NCBI GenBank assembly: GCA_036733985.1
Contig: DAIMZM010000038.1
Location: 1 to 21,236 of the forward strand
DNA from: DAIMZM01 sp036733985
GTDB lineage: Bacteria > Bacillota > Dehalobacteriia > UBA4068
Length of the DNA: 21,236 nucleotides
Reading direction: 5' to 3'
Each line of letters begins with the position of its first letter. The stretch's first letter is position 1. The notes beneath the pieces were generated by a model. That model did not search any database and was not told the origin of the DNA. It saw nothing but the letters and a program-made list of their open reading frames with translations. Of the stretch, positions 1 through 7,800 are shown one piece after another. Position numbers and translations under genes: made by a program.

Positions 1-1025
1 TGATGGCGTTTGTGCTGTGCGGCGCCGTCTCCCTGCTGATCGGCACCTGCTTCGGCGCTGCCGCCACCATTGGCCTGATCTGCATGACCATGGGCAATTA
101 TTGGGGGGTACCGGCCCTGCTGACCGGCGGCGCTATCCTTTCCGGCTGCTACTTTGGGGACCGCTGTTCGCCCATGTCCAGCTCAGCCCTGCTGGTGGCT
201 GAGCTGACCGGCACGGATATTTACCGCAATATCCGCCTGATGCTGAAAAGCACCTGGCAACCCTTTCTGGTGACCTGCGGCATCTATCTGCTGCTGGGGC
301 TGATCCTGCCCGCCGGGAACCGGACGGAATACGCATTGCCGCCTATTGCCGGTTTCCGGCTGTCCTGGCCGGCCCTGATCCCGGCAATGCTGATCGTGCT
401 GCTCTCCCTGTTTAAACTTCCGGTGACCGGAACCATTCCCCTGAGCATGCTCGCCGCCGCCTTGGTGGCTGTCTTTACCCAGGGCCTGAGCCCGGAGGCC
501 CTGCCCGGCCTGCTGTGGTACGGCTATCAGGCGCCGCCGGGTTCCGCTGCCGCTTTGTTGAACGGAGGCGGCATCCTCTCTATGTTTCAGGTGGCGGCCA
601 TTGTCTGCCTGTCTTCCTCATATGCCGGGATCTTCCAGGGAACCGGCTTACTGAACGCATTAAAGGGGCGAGTCTCCGACTTATGCCGGCTGCTGACCCC
701 TTTCGGCGCGATGGCCCTCCTGTCTTTGCTAACGAGTATGCTGCTTTGCAACCAGACCCTGGCCACTATGCTCACCCATCAATTAAGCCGGGATGTAATA
801 AAGGATCCTTATCAGATGTCCCTCAGCTTGGAAAACAGCGCGGTGGTCATTGCCGGCCTGGTGCCCTGGTCCGTTGCCTGCGCCGTGCCATTGGCTTCTG
901 TCTCCGCGCCCAGCGCCAGCGTTCTCGCGGCTTGTTATCTGTATTTGCTGCCGGTTTTTACCTATGCCGTCATGAAAAGGCGGTCCTGCCCCTGGGGCCT
1001 GGCTTGTGAAGGGCCGGCCGCTTAA
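1..1025 (+). CDS. NhaC-type Na+/H+ antiporter, 5'-truncated by the window edge
   Basis: This is the C-terminal part of a cytoplasmic-membrane sodium/proton antiporter of the NhaC family, which exchanges internal Na+ for external H+. About 340 residues are visible. They are almost entirely hydrophobic, with roughly nine membrane segments, and the stretch around residues 48-60 (GCYFGDRCSPMSSSAL, counted from the ATG at base 3) matches the conserved GDR-SP-S motif of NhaC transporters. Family members are normally 450-480 residues, so the ATG at base 3 is almost certainly internal and the true start lies before the window. The gene ends at TAA 1023-1025, and a lipoprotein gene follows 45 bp later on the same strand, perhaps co-transcribed. 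The family is fairly secure; the ion preference cannot be told from sequence, and a related malate/lactate-type antiporter of the same superfamily is possible. Confidence 0.8.
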   Translation, partial: MAFVLCGAVSLLIGTCFGAAATIGLICMTMGNYWGVPALLTGGAILSGCYFGDRCSPMSSSALLVAELTGTDIYRNIRLMLKSTWQPFLVTCGIYLLLGLILPAGNRTEYALPPIAGFRLSWPALIPAMLIVLLSLFKLPVTGTIPLSMLAAALVAVFTQGLSPEALPGLLWYGYQAPPGSAAALLNGGGILSMFQVAAIVCLSSSYAGIFQGTGLLNALKGRVSDLCRLLTPFGAMALLSLLTSMLLCNQTLATMLTHQLSRDVIKDPYQMSLSLENSAVVIAGLVPWSVACAVPLASVSAPSASVLAACYLYLLPVFTYAVMKRRSCPWGLACEGPAA

Positions 1026-1070
1026 AGCCGCCGCCAGCGCCAAAAAGGCTGTGGCAGAGGAGGAAACGGG

Positions 1071-1637
1071 ATGAAGATAAAAAAGCTGCCGGCATTCCTG
1101 CTTGCCCTGGCGCTGCTGCTCAGCGCCTGCGCCGGCCAGGCAAAACCGGGGCTGGAAGCGGCTGTCCCGGCGGCTCTGCCTGAGGAGACGGTTCCCCAAG
1201 AAGCCGAGGAGACTGCCGGCGCTATAGGCTTGGACGCTGAAACCCCCGGCCGGGAAGAGGCTGCCCCGGCAGAAGGCCTGCCCCAGGCGGCGGAGGCCGG
1301 GGCTTTACCCCCAACGGAGGAGACCGGCGAAGCGGACGCGCCCCCGGAGGCGGTTGGGCCGGGCACGGATTTTGCCAGCACCTGGGGGGATTTGCAGGCA
1401 GCCAATGGGGGCGAGCTGCCCTGGGATACCCTGAGCCCGGAGCAGCAGGCCTTGGTGCATTATCCGGCTTTTGACGCGGCCCAGGTCTATTGGACGGCAG
1501 GAGGCGGCTCTTACCACAGCGTGGACTGGTGCTATAGCCTAAGCCGCTCCAAAAATATCTTACAAGGCAGCCTGGAAGAAGCTCTGGCCGCAGGCAAGGA
1601 CGACCCTTGCAGCAAATGCGTGGGTCTGAACCCATAA
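1071..1637 (+). CDS. Small secreted lipoprotein with C-terminal His/Cys metal-site motif
   Basis: A 188-residue lipoprotein of unknown function. The N-terminus is a type II signal peptide: lysines at 2-5, a Leu/Ala core, then the lipobox LSAC with the lipidated cysteine at residue 20. Residues 21 to about 105 are a low-complexity Ala/Pro/Glu/Gly linker, which probably sets the folded part away from the membrane. The C-terminus holds H149, C154, C180 and C183 in a spacing (YHSVDWC, then 25 residues, then CSKC) resembling the small zinc-binding element related to the Ada metal-binding domain that ends many Firmicutes surface proteins. The start is supported by GGAGG about 10 nt upstream. It follows the antiporter gene by 45 bp, and the next promoter lies just after it. 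The metal site is inferred from the motif; no enzymatic domain is seen. Confidence 0.75.
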   Translation: MKIKKLPAFLLALALLLSACAGQAKPGLEAAVPAALPEETVPQEAEETAGAIGLDAETPGREEAAPAEGLPQAAEAGALPPTEETGEADAPPEAVGPGTDFASTWGDLQAANGGELPWDTLSPEQQALVHYPAFDAAQVYWTAGGGSYHSVDWCYSLSRSKNILQGSLEEALAAGKDDPCSKCVGLNP

Positions 1638-1642
1638 TTTTC

Positions 1643-1671
1643 TTGTTTTCTTAATTACAGCAAGCTATAAT
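1643..1671 (+). promoter_or_regulatory. Sigma-A promoter of the isomerase-cyclase-ABC operon
   Basis: A -35 TTGTTT (1643-1648), a 17-bp spacer and a perfect -10 TATAAT (1666-1671) lie in a short AT-rich gap. The predicted transcript start is near 1678, about 33 nt before the first codon at 1711. It is the only clear promoter seen ahead of the four tightly packed genes that follow. Confidence 0.65.
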
Positions 1672-1710
1672 ATGAATTGGTAAAAATATAGGGAAATTTG
1701 GTGAAACCGG

Positions 1711-2484
1711 ATGGCGCGCTTCCAGATCGTCCCGGATTTATCCCAGCCTGAGCAAAGCCGCTGCCTGGCGGAACGTTATGGCCTGGGTTATGAGTACCAT
1801 GATTTTTTCAGCCCCGCCGTGCTGGAGGACAGGGAAGAAACAGCCCGGCTGATCGCCCTTGCCCAAAAGGGCTGGCAGCCCCAGGATCTGACTCTGCACG
1901 GCGCTTTTTTTGACGTGATTGTTTTCAGCCCGGATCCGCGCATCGCGGAAATTTCCCAGCTGCGGGTAAGCCAGAGCCTGGCCATCGCCAGGAAGCTGGG
2001 GGCCAGGGGCGTGGTGGTGCACAGCAATCTGAATCCTTTTCTCACCGGCGGGGATTATCGTGCGGGCTGGCTGGAAAAAAGCGTTGCCTTTTATGGAACC
2101 ATGCTCCGGGAATATCCGGAGCTGGAATTGTGGTTGGAAAATATGTTTGACGCCGGCCCGGAGCCTTTGGCCGAACTGGCGGAACAGTTAAGCGTCCATG
2201 CCAATTTTGGTCTTTGCCTGGATTACGGCCATGCCGCTCTTTCGCCTACCCCCTTAAAAACCTGGGCCAAGCGGCTGGGTCCTTATATCCGCCATGGACA
2301 TATCAACGACCATGACGGCAAAAACGATTTGCATCTGCCGGTGGGCAGCGGCTGCCTGGACTGGGGGGAATTTGCCCGGCTCCGGGCAGCCTATTTCCCA
2401 GAGGCCGGCCTGCTGGTGGAGGTCCGGGGGGCGGCGGGCCAGCAACAATCCCTGGACTACTTGAACAGGATGGGGCTGCTATGA
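1711..2484 (+). CDS. Sugar phosphate isomerase/epimerase-like TIM-barrel protein
   Basis: A 257-residue protein of the xylose isomerase-like TIM-barrel superfamily, whose members include sugar isomerases/epimerases and AP endonuclease IV. Candidate divalent-metal ligands fall where expected: E143 (WLENMFD), D171 and H174 (LDYGHA), H197 (HGHIND), H208 and E237 (LLVEVRG); H63 and H104 end earlier beta strands. Length is normal for the family and there is no signal peptide, so it should be cytoplasmic. The substrate cannot be read. The start ATG has only a weak GGTGA ribosome site 6 nt upstream. It is the first gene of the operon, and its TGA overlaps the ATG of the cyclase gene (ATGA), implying translational coupling. 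Why a sugar isomerase sits with a cyclase and an ABC machine is unclear; it may process a sugar or cell-wall compound linked to the exporter's task, which is only an inference. Confidence 0.75.
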   Translation: MARFQIVPDLSQPEQSRCLAERYGLGYEYHDFFSPAVLEDREETARLIALAQKGWQPQDLTLHGAFFDVIVFSPDPRIAEISQLRVSQSLAIARKLGARGVVVHSNLNPFLTGGDYRAGWLEKSVAFYGTMLREYPELELWLENMFDAGPEPLAELAEQLSVHANFGLCLDYGHAALSPTPLKTWAKRLGPYIRHGHINDHDGKNDLHLPVGSGCLDWGEFARLRAAYFPEAGLLVEVRGAAGQQQSLDYLNRMGLL

Positions 2485-3605
2485 GCGAATTGGAGCTGTT
2501 TACTTATCAGCAGGTGGTGCGGGATCTGGCCGAGGGCGTGCTAACCGTGGATTTGAAGGGCCGGGTCGTGGGGATCAACCCTGCCTGCTGCCAACTGCTG
2601 GATTTGGACAAGGACTGCGTGGGCCAATCCTTTGCCAAAATCTTTTTCCAGCGGGAAGGGAACGACGCCTTTATCCAAACCATCCTGGACGCGGTTTATG
2701 AGGACGACCGGCCCCATCAGGCCCTGATCACCTATCAAAGGCGGGACGGCGAAAAGAAATTGCTGGTCAGCACCTCTTTTATCAAAAACCAGGGGCAAAA
2801 GATCGGCGTCACAGCGGTGCTGAACGATTTTACCGAGCTGGAAGAGCTGCGGAACGCGGTTTTGGCCATGCAGCGCATCAACCGCCTGAATCGGCAGCTG
2901 GAAGCCAGGAATGAATTCATTAAAAAGACCTTTGGCCGTTATCTTTCCGATGAAATCGTCCAGGAACTGCTGGAGCATGCGTCCGGTTTGGAAATCGGCG
3001 GCAAAAAGCAGGAAGCGGCCATCCTCTTTTCCGACCTCCGGGGCTTTACCAGCCTGGCGGAGCGGATGGCTGCCCAGGATCTGATCGCCATGCTCAACGC
3101 CTATCTGGCGGAGATGATCGAGGTGATCTCCGCCTGGCGCGGCACCATCCTGGAGTTCATCGGCGACGCCATCGTGGCGGTGTTCGGCGCGCCCCGGCCC
3201 AGCCCGGCCCGGGAATACGACGCGGTGGCCTGCGCCATTGAGATGCAGCGGCGCATGCCGGCTCTTAACACCGCCAACCAGGCTAGAGGCTGGCCCGCCC
3301 TGGCCATGGGCATCGGCCTGAACGGCGGCGAGGTGGTGCTGGGCAATATCGGCTCGGAACGGAAGGCCAAATACGATGTGATCGGCAGCAATGTGAACCT
3401 GGCCTCCCGCATCCAATCCTGCGCCAAAGGCGGGCAGGTGCTGGCCTCCGGCGCTATCGTCAGCCGCTTGGGCAACGCCGTCAAGGTCAGGGACAGCTTT
3501 CATCAAGCTTTGAAAGGCATTGACCAAGAGGTGGAAATATTTGAGATCGTTGCGCTGGACAGGCAGTGCCTGCCGGAGGCGGACGGGCAGGGAGGGCAAG
3601 CATGA
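2481..3605 (+). CDS. PAS domain-class III adenylate/guanylate cyclase
   Basis: A 374-residue soluble sensor cyclase making cAMP or cGMP. A PAS sensor domain occupies about residues 8-118, followed by a helical linker (about 119-165, including FIKKTFGRYLSDEIVQELLE, typical ahead of such catalytic domains) and the catalytic domain (about 175-350). Catalytic features look intact: metal-binding D185 (FSDLRGFT) and D229 (FIGDAIVAVFG), and transition-state N306 and R310 (VNLASR). At the purine-selecting positions there is E225 where classical adenylyl cyclases have Lys, and D299 (YDVIG) where they have Asp, so the substrate is ambiguous between ATP and GTP. There are no membrane segments, so the signal must be intracellular. 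The start overlaps the isomerase stop, and the TGA at 3603-3605 overlaps the ATG of the GAF-ABC gene. The coupling suggests its product acts on the neighbouring ABC system. Confidence 0.88.
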   Translation: MSELELFTYQQVVRDLAEGVLTVDLKGRVVGINPACCQLLDLDKDCVGQSFAKIFFQREGNDAFIQTILDAVYEDDRPHQALITYQRRDGEKKLLVSTSFIKNQGQKIGVTAVLNDFTELEELRNAVLAMQRINRLNRQLEARNEFIKKTFGRYLSDEIVQELLEHASGLEIGGKKQEAAILFSDLRGFTSLAERMAAQDLIAMLNAYLAEMIEVISAWRGTILEFIGDAIVAVFGAPRPSPAREYDAVACAIEMQRRMPALNTANQARGWPALAMGIGLNGGEVVLGNIGSERKAKYDVIGSNVNLASRIQSCAKGGQVLASGAIVSRLGNAVKVRDSFHQALKGIDQEVEIFEIVALDRQCLPEADGQGGQA

Positions 3606-4828
3606 CCGGGGTAAACCGAGTGGGCTACATGGAAGTGGTCTGGAAAATCACCGAGGAACTGCGGAACGCGGATAAGCTGGAAGACGCTTTACGCTCCTCT
3701 TTGGCCAGCGTGGTGCGGGCTGTGGACGCGGAAGCCGGCACCATCTGGTTTTACAATAAAAACGGCGACAGGCGCATTTATCCCTCCTTCTGGATCGGCT
3801 CCGCGGATCTTTCCGGCCTGTCCCTGGCGCCGGGAGAGGGCATTGCCGGCGCTGTGGTGCAAAGCGGCAAAACCACGGTGGTGCGGGATTGCCAGCAGGA
3901 TAGCCGCTGGGCCGGGCGCTTTGACGCGGCCACCGGCTTTGTCACCCGCTCCATGATCTGCGTACCTCTGGCCAATAAATACGAAACCATCGGCTGCATC
4001 CAGATCATCAACAAGAAGGACGGTTCCCTTTTTGAGGAAGCGGATGTCAGCCTGGCTGAAAACCTGTCCATGCTGGCGGCCATCGCCATCGACGCCAAGG
4101 ATCTGATCCTGGGCATCCAGGAAGAAAAGCCGGTGGTGATCTCTCTCAGGGAGATCCGGAAGGATTTCGTCAACGGCGATTTGGTCACCCAGGTGCTGAA
4201 AGGCGTCAACCTGGACGTTTACGAAGGGGAATTTCTGGTGCTGCTGGGGGAAAGCGGCTGCGGCAAATCCACGCTGCTGAACATCATCGGCGGCATGGAT
4301 CAGCTGACTTCCGGCAGCCTTTTTTTTGAGGGCCGGGATTATTCCCAGGCCGACGACAAGCTGCTCACCGAATACCGCCGCCATCATATCGGCTTCATCT
4401 TCCAGGCTTATAACCTGATGCCCAATCTGACGGCCCGGGAAAACCTGGAATTCATCGCCGAGCTGTGCCCCGACGCCTTAAGCCCGGGCCAGGCCCTGGA
4501 TATGGTAGGCTTATCCCCCCGGGCCAATAATTACCCGGCCCAAATGAGCGGCGGCCAGCAGCAGCGGGTTTCCATTGCCCGGGCTCTGGTGAAAAAGCCC
4601 CGGCTGATCCTGGCGGACGAGCCCACGGCGGCCCTGGATTATGCCACCAGCATTGAGGTGCTCTCGGTGCTGGAACGCATCGTGGCCCAGGGAGCCACCC
4701 TGATCATGGTCACCCATAATGAGGAGATCACCAAAATGGCCAACCGCATAATCCGCATGCGGAACGGCGTGGTTTCCGACGTCTTTATCAACAAGCATCC
4801 GGCCAGGGCGGCGGAACTGGTGTGGTAA
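3602..4828 (+). CDS. ABC transporter ATPase with fused N-terminal GAF domain (MacB/LolD type)
   Basis: A 408-residue fusion. Residues about 10-170 form a GAF sensor domain; residues about 178-400 form an ATPase of the LolD/MacB class that powers FtsX-type permeases. ATPase motifs are complete: Walker A GESGCGKST (216-224), Q-loop Q268, signature MSGGQQQR (315-322), Walker B LILADEP with E340, D-loop AALD (343-346) and switch H372. Ordinary members are about 220-250 residues, so the GAF part is an addition. Within it, N137, K138, F144 and D148 match most of the NK-F-D(E) signature of cyclic-nucleotide-binding GAF domains, but Val replaces the final Glu. I prefer ATG 3602 over the in-frame upstream codon at 3566, because 3602 overlaps the cyclase stop and has GGGAGGG about 6 nt upstream. 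Its partner is the permease that follows. Ligand gating of the ATPase is an inference; the two domain calls are secure. Confidence 0.88.
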   Translation: MTGVNRVGYMEVVWKITEELRNADKLEDALRSSLASVVRAVDAEAGTIWFYNKNGDRRIYPSFWIGSADLSGLSLAPGEGIAGAVVQSGKTTVVRDCQQDSRWAGRFDAATGFVTRSMICVPLANKYETIGCIQIINKKDGSLFEEADVSLAENLSMLAAIAIDAKDLILGIQEEKPVVISLREIRKDFVNGDLVTQVLKGVNLDVYEGEFLVLLGESGCGKSTLLNIIGGMDQLTSGSLFFEGRDYSQADDKLLTEYRRHHIGFIFQAYNLMPNLTARENLEFIAELCPDALSPGQALDMVGLSPRANNYPAQMSGGQQQRVSIARALVKKPRLILADEPTAALDYATSIEVLSVLERIVAQGATLIMVTHNEEITKMANRIIRMRNGVVSDVFINKHPARAAELVW

Positions 4829-4833
4829 GGGCT

Positions 4834-7800
4834 ATGAAGCGGCAAGGGAAAAAGCGGGGAAAAGGACCGCTCCGGCAGGGGATCTGGATCACGGAACTGC
4901 TGCGGCATATCAAAAAGACCTGGGTCACGTTTATGTCCCTGGCCGTGATCATCTGCGTCAGCGTAGCTGTGGTGCTGGGCACCGGTTTTTCCGGGCAGGC
5001 CATGCGCCAAACCGCCGCCGGCTACTTTGACCGCTACAATCTGCATGATTTTGAGATCGTCTATCCCTATGGGATCACCCAGGAAGATCTGGCAGCCATC
5101 CTGGCCCTGGACAGCGTTGCTGACGCGGAGGGGGTCTATACCGCCACCGCCACCGCGCCCGTCGGCAACGAAACCCTGCTTTTGCTGGTGAATTCCCTGA
5201 GCCAGCGCATCGACTGTTCGGAGCTGGTGGCTGGGGAATGGCCGTCCGGCCCGGAAGAAGCCCTGATCGAAGCGGCCATGGCCCGGGAGACGGGTTTGGC
5301 CATCGGGGACAGGCTGATCCTGGACGGCCGGGACAGCCAGGGTAAAACTTATTTGGCGGAAACCGGCTATATCATCAGCGGGCTGGTGAAAAGCCCGGCT
5401 TATATCAATAATTACAGCGCGGATTCCCGAGGCATTTCCACCATTGGCAACAGCGCCCCGGCTTACTATATCCAGGTCTTGCCGGCGGCTTTCGACGCCC
5501 AGGCCTTTGACAACTGCTACCCCAAGGTGCTGGTGACCAGTTCTGCCCTGGCTGGGCTGGACCGGTTCAGCGGCGCTTATTGGTCAGCGGCCTACGGGGT
5601 GGAAAAGCAGCTCTACCAACTGGGACAAGAGCGGGGGAAAATGCGTTACGATAGCCTGGTCGGCGCGGGAGAAGCCCAGCTGGCCCAAGCCAGGCAGGAG
5701 CTGGCTGAGGGCGCTGAAGAGATCGCGGAGAAGGAAGGCCAGCTGCAGGACGCCCAGTGGCAGATCGCTGCGGGGGAAGGCCGGATCCAGAGTGGGGAAG
5801 ACCAGCTGGATTCGGCAGAGCGCGAACTCTATGCCTCGGAAAGCCAGATCCGCCAGGGGGAAAGCCAGCTTAAGCAGGGGACTCAGCAATTGGCCCAGTC
5901 CCGCGCTGAGCTGGACGGCTATCAGCAGCAATTGCGGGAGGCGGAGCGGCAGATCACCGTGGCTGACGAGGAATTGCTTCAGGCTTCCCAGCAGCTGGAA
6001 GACGCCAATGTGCAAATACAGGTAGCGGAAGGCCGGGTGGAAAGCAGCGAAGAACAGCTGGAAACCTACCGCTATTACCTGGATCTGGCGGAATCCGCTA
6101 TGACCAGCGCCCTGACCGCAGCCGGTTATCCCGGCGACCCGGAGGCCGCCCTGGACCGGATCCGGGCAGACAGTGAAGAAGCCGGAGCTGACCTGGATCA
6201 GCTCACCGCCTTGGAAGATTTGGTGGACGCCTACTATGGGGCCCAGGAGGATTTAGAGGAAAAAGAGGAACAGCTGGCGGAGGCCAAGGAAGCGCTGGCC
6301 GACGCCAAGGCGCTCTACAGCCAATACCTGGAGGAATACCAGGCTTCCGTCCGGACGTTGAACAATGCCAAGGGACAGCTCCAGGAAGCCAAGATCAAGG
6401 TCAATGACGGGGAGCTGGAATACCGGCTGGGTCAGGAAAAGGTGGCGGATTATCAGCAACAGCTGGCGGAAGCCAAGGCCCAGGTGGCCCAGGGCTGGGG
6501 GCAATATTATGACGGCCAGAACCAGCTGGCTCAGGGCCAAGCAGAGCTGGAAGCCAATCAGGCCCTGCTGGCGGAGGGCCGGGAGCAGCTGGCGGCGGGG
6601 AAAGCCGCCCTGGCAGACGGCCAGTCCCAGGCAGACGCTGCCCAAAACCGGCTGGCGGCGGTGGAAGACTATCCCTGGCTGCTGAGCAATTTGAAGGGTA
6701 ATGCGGGTTACCGCACCATCAGCAACAGCTCGGCCAATGTCAGCGGGCTCCGGGTCTCTTTTGCCCTGGTTTTCATCATGGTGGCGGTGATGGTCTGCTT
6801 CACTTCCATTGGCCGCATGGTTTCGGAGCAGCGTGAACTGCTGGGGGCCCAGAAGGCCCTGGGCTTTACCCGCCGGGAAATCCGCCGCCGCTTCAGCGCC
6901 TATACCCTGGCCGGCGCCGGCCTGGGTTGCCTCTTGGGCTGGCTGGCCGCTTTCCTGGTGGTGGAGGCCATCTCCCTGAACGGCTATGCCTCCCTCTATA
7001 TTTTCGACCATTACCGGCTCTATTTTCACTTTGGCCAGGCCTTGTTAGCCATGGCCTGTACGCTGGCGGCTACCCTGGCCCTGACCTGTCTGGCTTGCCG
7101 CAGGCAATTGGCCGAGGCTGCCACGGATTTGCTCCGGGGGCAGAAGCCGCCTTTAGCCAGGGCCCGCTTCTTCGAAAAATACGCCTGGTGGGGCAAGCAG
7201 CCCCTCTATACCCGGGCCATGGTCAAAAGCCTGCTCCATGACAAACGGCGGCTGTACATGACCATTATCGGCCTGGCCGGCTGCACGGCCCTCTTGGTGA
7301 TCAGCCTGACCATGCGGCTGGCCATCAGCGGCGTGGTGGAGCGGCAATATCAGGATATTTATTGCTATGACCTTTGCCTGACCACAGACAGCCGGGACGG
7401 GGAAGGGGTTACCGCCGCTTTTGCTCAGCGCCTGGCTGAGGAGGAAGGCTTGGACTATTTACGGCTGCAGGATAAGCTCTACTATTTCCGGGGGCCCGGC
7501 GGGGACTGGGCTTCCGCCCATCTGATCAGCGGCCGGGATCTGACTTATTTTAATGAATTCATGCGGCTGCGGGACAGCGTGACTAAAGAAAGCCTGGCCG
7601 TGCCCTTCAGCGGCGCGCTGATCTCCCAGCGCATTGCCGAGGTGGAAGGCTGGGAGACGGGGGACGCTATCCAGCTGCTGGACGGGAACGGCGATACCTT
7701 TGTGGTGACCATTGCCGGGATTTTTGAGAACTACGCCTTCCACAGCCTGGTGATGAGCGGGGATTATTTCGAAGCAGCCAGCGGCCAGGCCCTGGATGAC

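Noticed and set aside
2541..3599. A 352-codon open frame on the minus strand opposite the cyclase gene
   Set aside because: It lies entirely antisense to a well-supported cyclase gene, its translation is His/Gln/Gly-rich without any family motif, and GC-rich codon use on the plus strand explains the lack of stops.
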